Below, in pieces: positions 64,000 through 64,000 of a stretch of 64,000 bases of DNA. How positions within the stretch are numbered: position 1 is the stretch's first letter; every line of letters starts with the position of its first letter. The notes beneath the pieces are model-generated. The model did not search any database. It was given only the letters and a program-made list of their open reading frames with translations, and was not told the DNA's origin. The stretch comes from JAIRVZ01 sp031553415. Lineage in GTDB: Bacteria > Bacteroidota > Bacteroidia > Bacteroidales > Azobacteroidaceae. Position numbers and translations under genes: made by a program. The stretch lies in assembly GCA_031553415.1 (NCBI GenBank), contig JAVBLO010000007.1, forward strand, positions 1-64,000, written 5' to 3'.

Positions 64000-64000
64000 A

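Noticed and set aside
1..64000. CRISPR arrays, rRNA or complete insertion sequences
   Set aside because: No regularly spaced direct repeats, rRNA signature or transposase frame was seen.

Overview
The window reads as Bacteroidales (Bacteroidota) chromosome. The evidence is SusC/SusD pairs, a hybrid two-component regulator (HTCS), type IX secretion (T9SS) sorting domains, TAnnTTTG-type -7 promoter boxes and AT-rich spacers full of foldback repeats. The gut/oral or environmental Dysgonomonadaceae/Porphyromonadaceae side of the order fits best, but genus cannot be fixed from this sequence.

Region 1 (1-7.3 kb) is accessory DNA. It holds the C-terminal end of a tyrosine integrase, a HigBA-like toxin-antitoxin pair, an excisionase-like helix-turn-helix protein, an Api92/DUF1281-like protein and a possible II/X-type phage/plasmid replication initiator. 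Two lipoproteins follow, with a structured non-coding foldback after them.

Region 2 (7.3-22.1 kb) is the most interesting part. It appears to be one multi-operon stress or conflict system. A TerY-P-type signalling core (TerY-C zinc protein, Ser/Thr kinase, VWA protein, PP2C phosphatase, zinc-ribbon/WG protein, PEGA-like membrane protein and a 52-aa zinc protein) lies beside two NADAR-family proteins. Next to it is an operon encoding a lipoprotein, TPR proteins, a Sir2 deacylase with a C-terminal TPR-like extension, a WG-repeat protein and an LRR protein. Four promoters (12.6, 19.5, 20.3 and 20.4 kb) carry the same element: TGGACA-N3-TGGACA, then exactly 31 nt, then a -7 box. This ties the Sir2 operon, both NADAR genes and a TPR regulator-like gene into one local regulon. 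The NAD/ADP-ribose enzymes combined with phospho-signalling suggest a stress or anti-phage response; that function is inferred.

Region 3 (22.1-35 kb) has a PIN-like protein, tRNA-Leu(TAA) and tRNA-Gly(GCC), an MsbA-like ABC exporter, a large T9SS beta-helix surface protein with a small membrane partner, and a TonB-type outer-membrane barrel. The accessory block ends next to the 3' end of tRNA-Leu, a common island boundary.

Region 4 (33.5-58 kb) is a glycosaminoglycan utilisation locus: SusC, SusD, three related module-built surface proteins, an HTCS, a GH88 unsaturated glucuronyl hydrolase, a PL12 heparan lyase, a PL8 chondroitin-ABC-type lyase and an S-type sulfatase. A broken sulfatase fragment lies between the two lyases. 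Several members carry T9SS sorting domains. A roughly 390-bp nested palindrome separates the locus from a tyrosine phosphatase and a NahK-like sugar kinase.

Region 5 (58-64 kb) is housekeeping: PBP1C, an M3 metallopeptidase lipoprotein, an ECF-type sigma factor and the C-terminus of an acyl-CoA dehydrogenase. Two foldback repeats here overlap or supply apparent gene starts.
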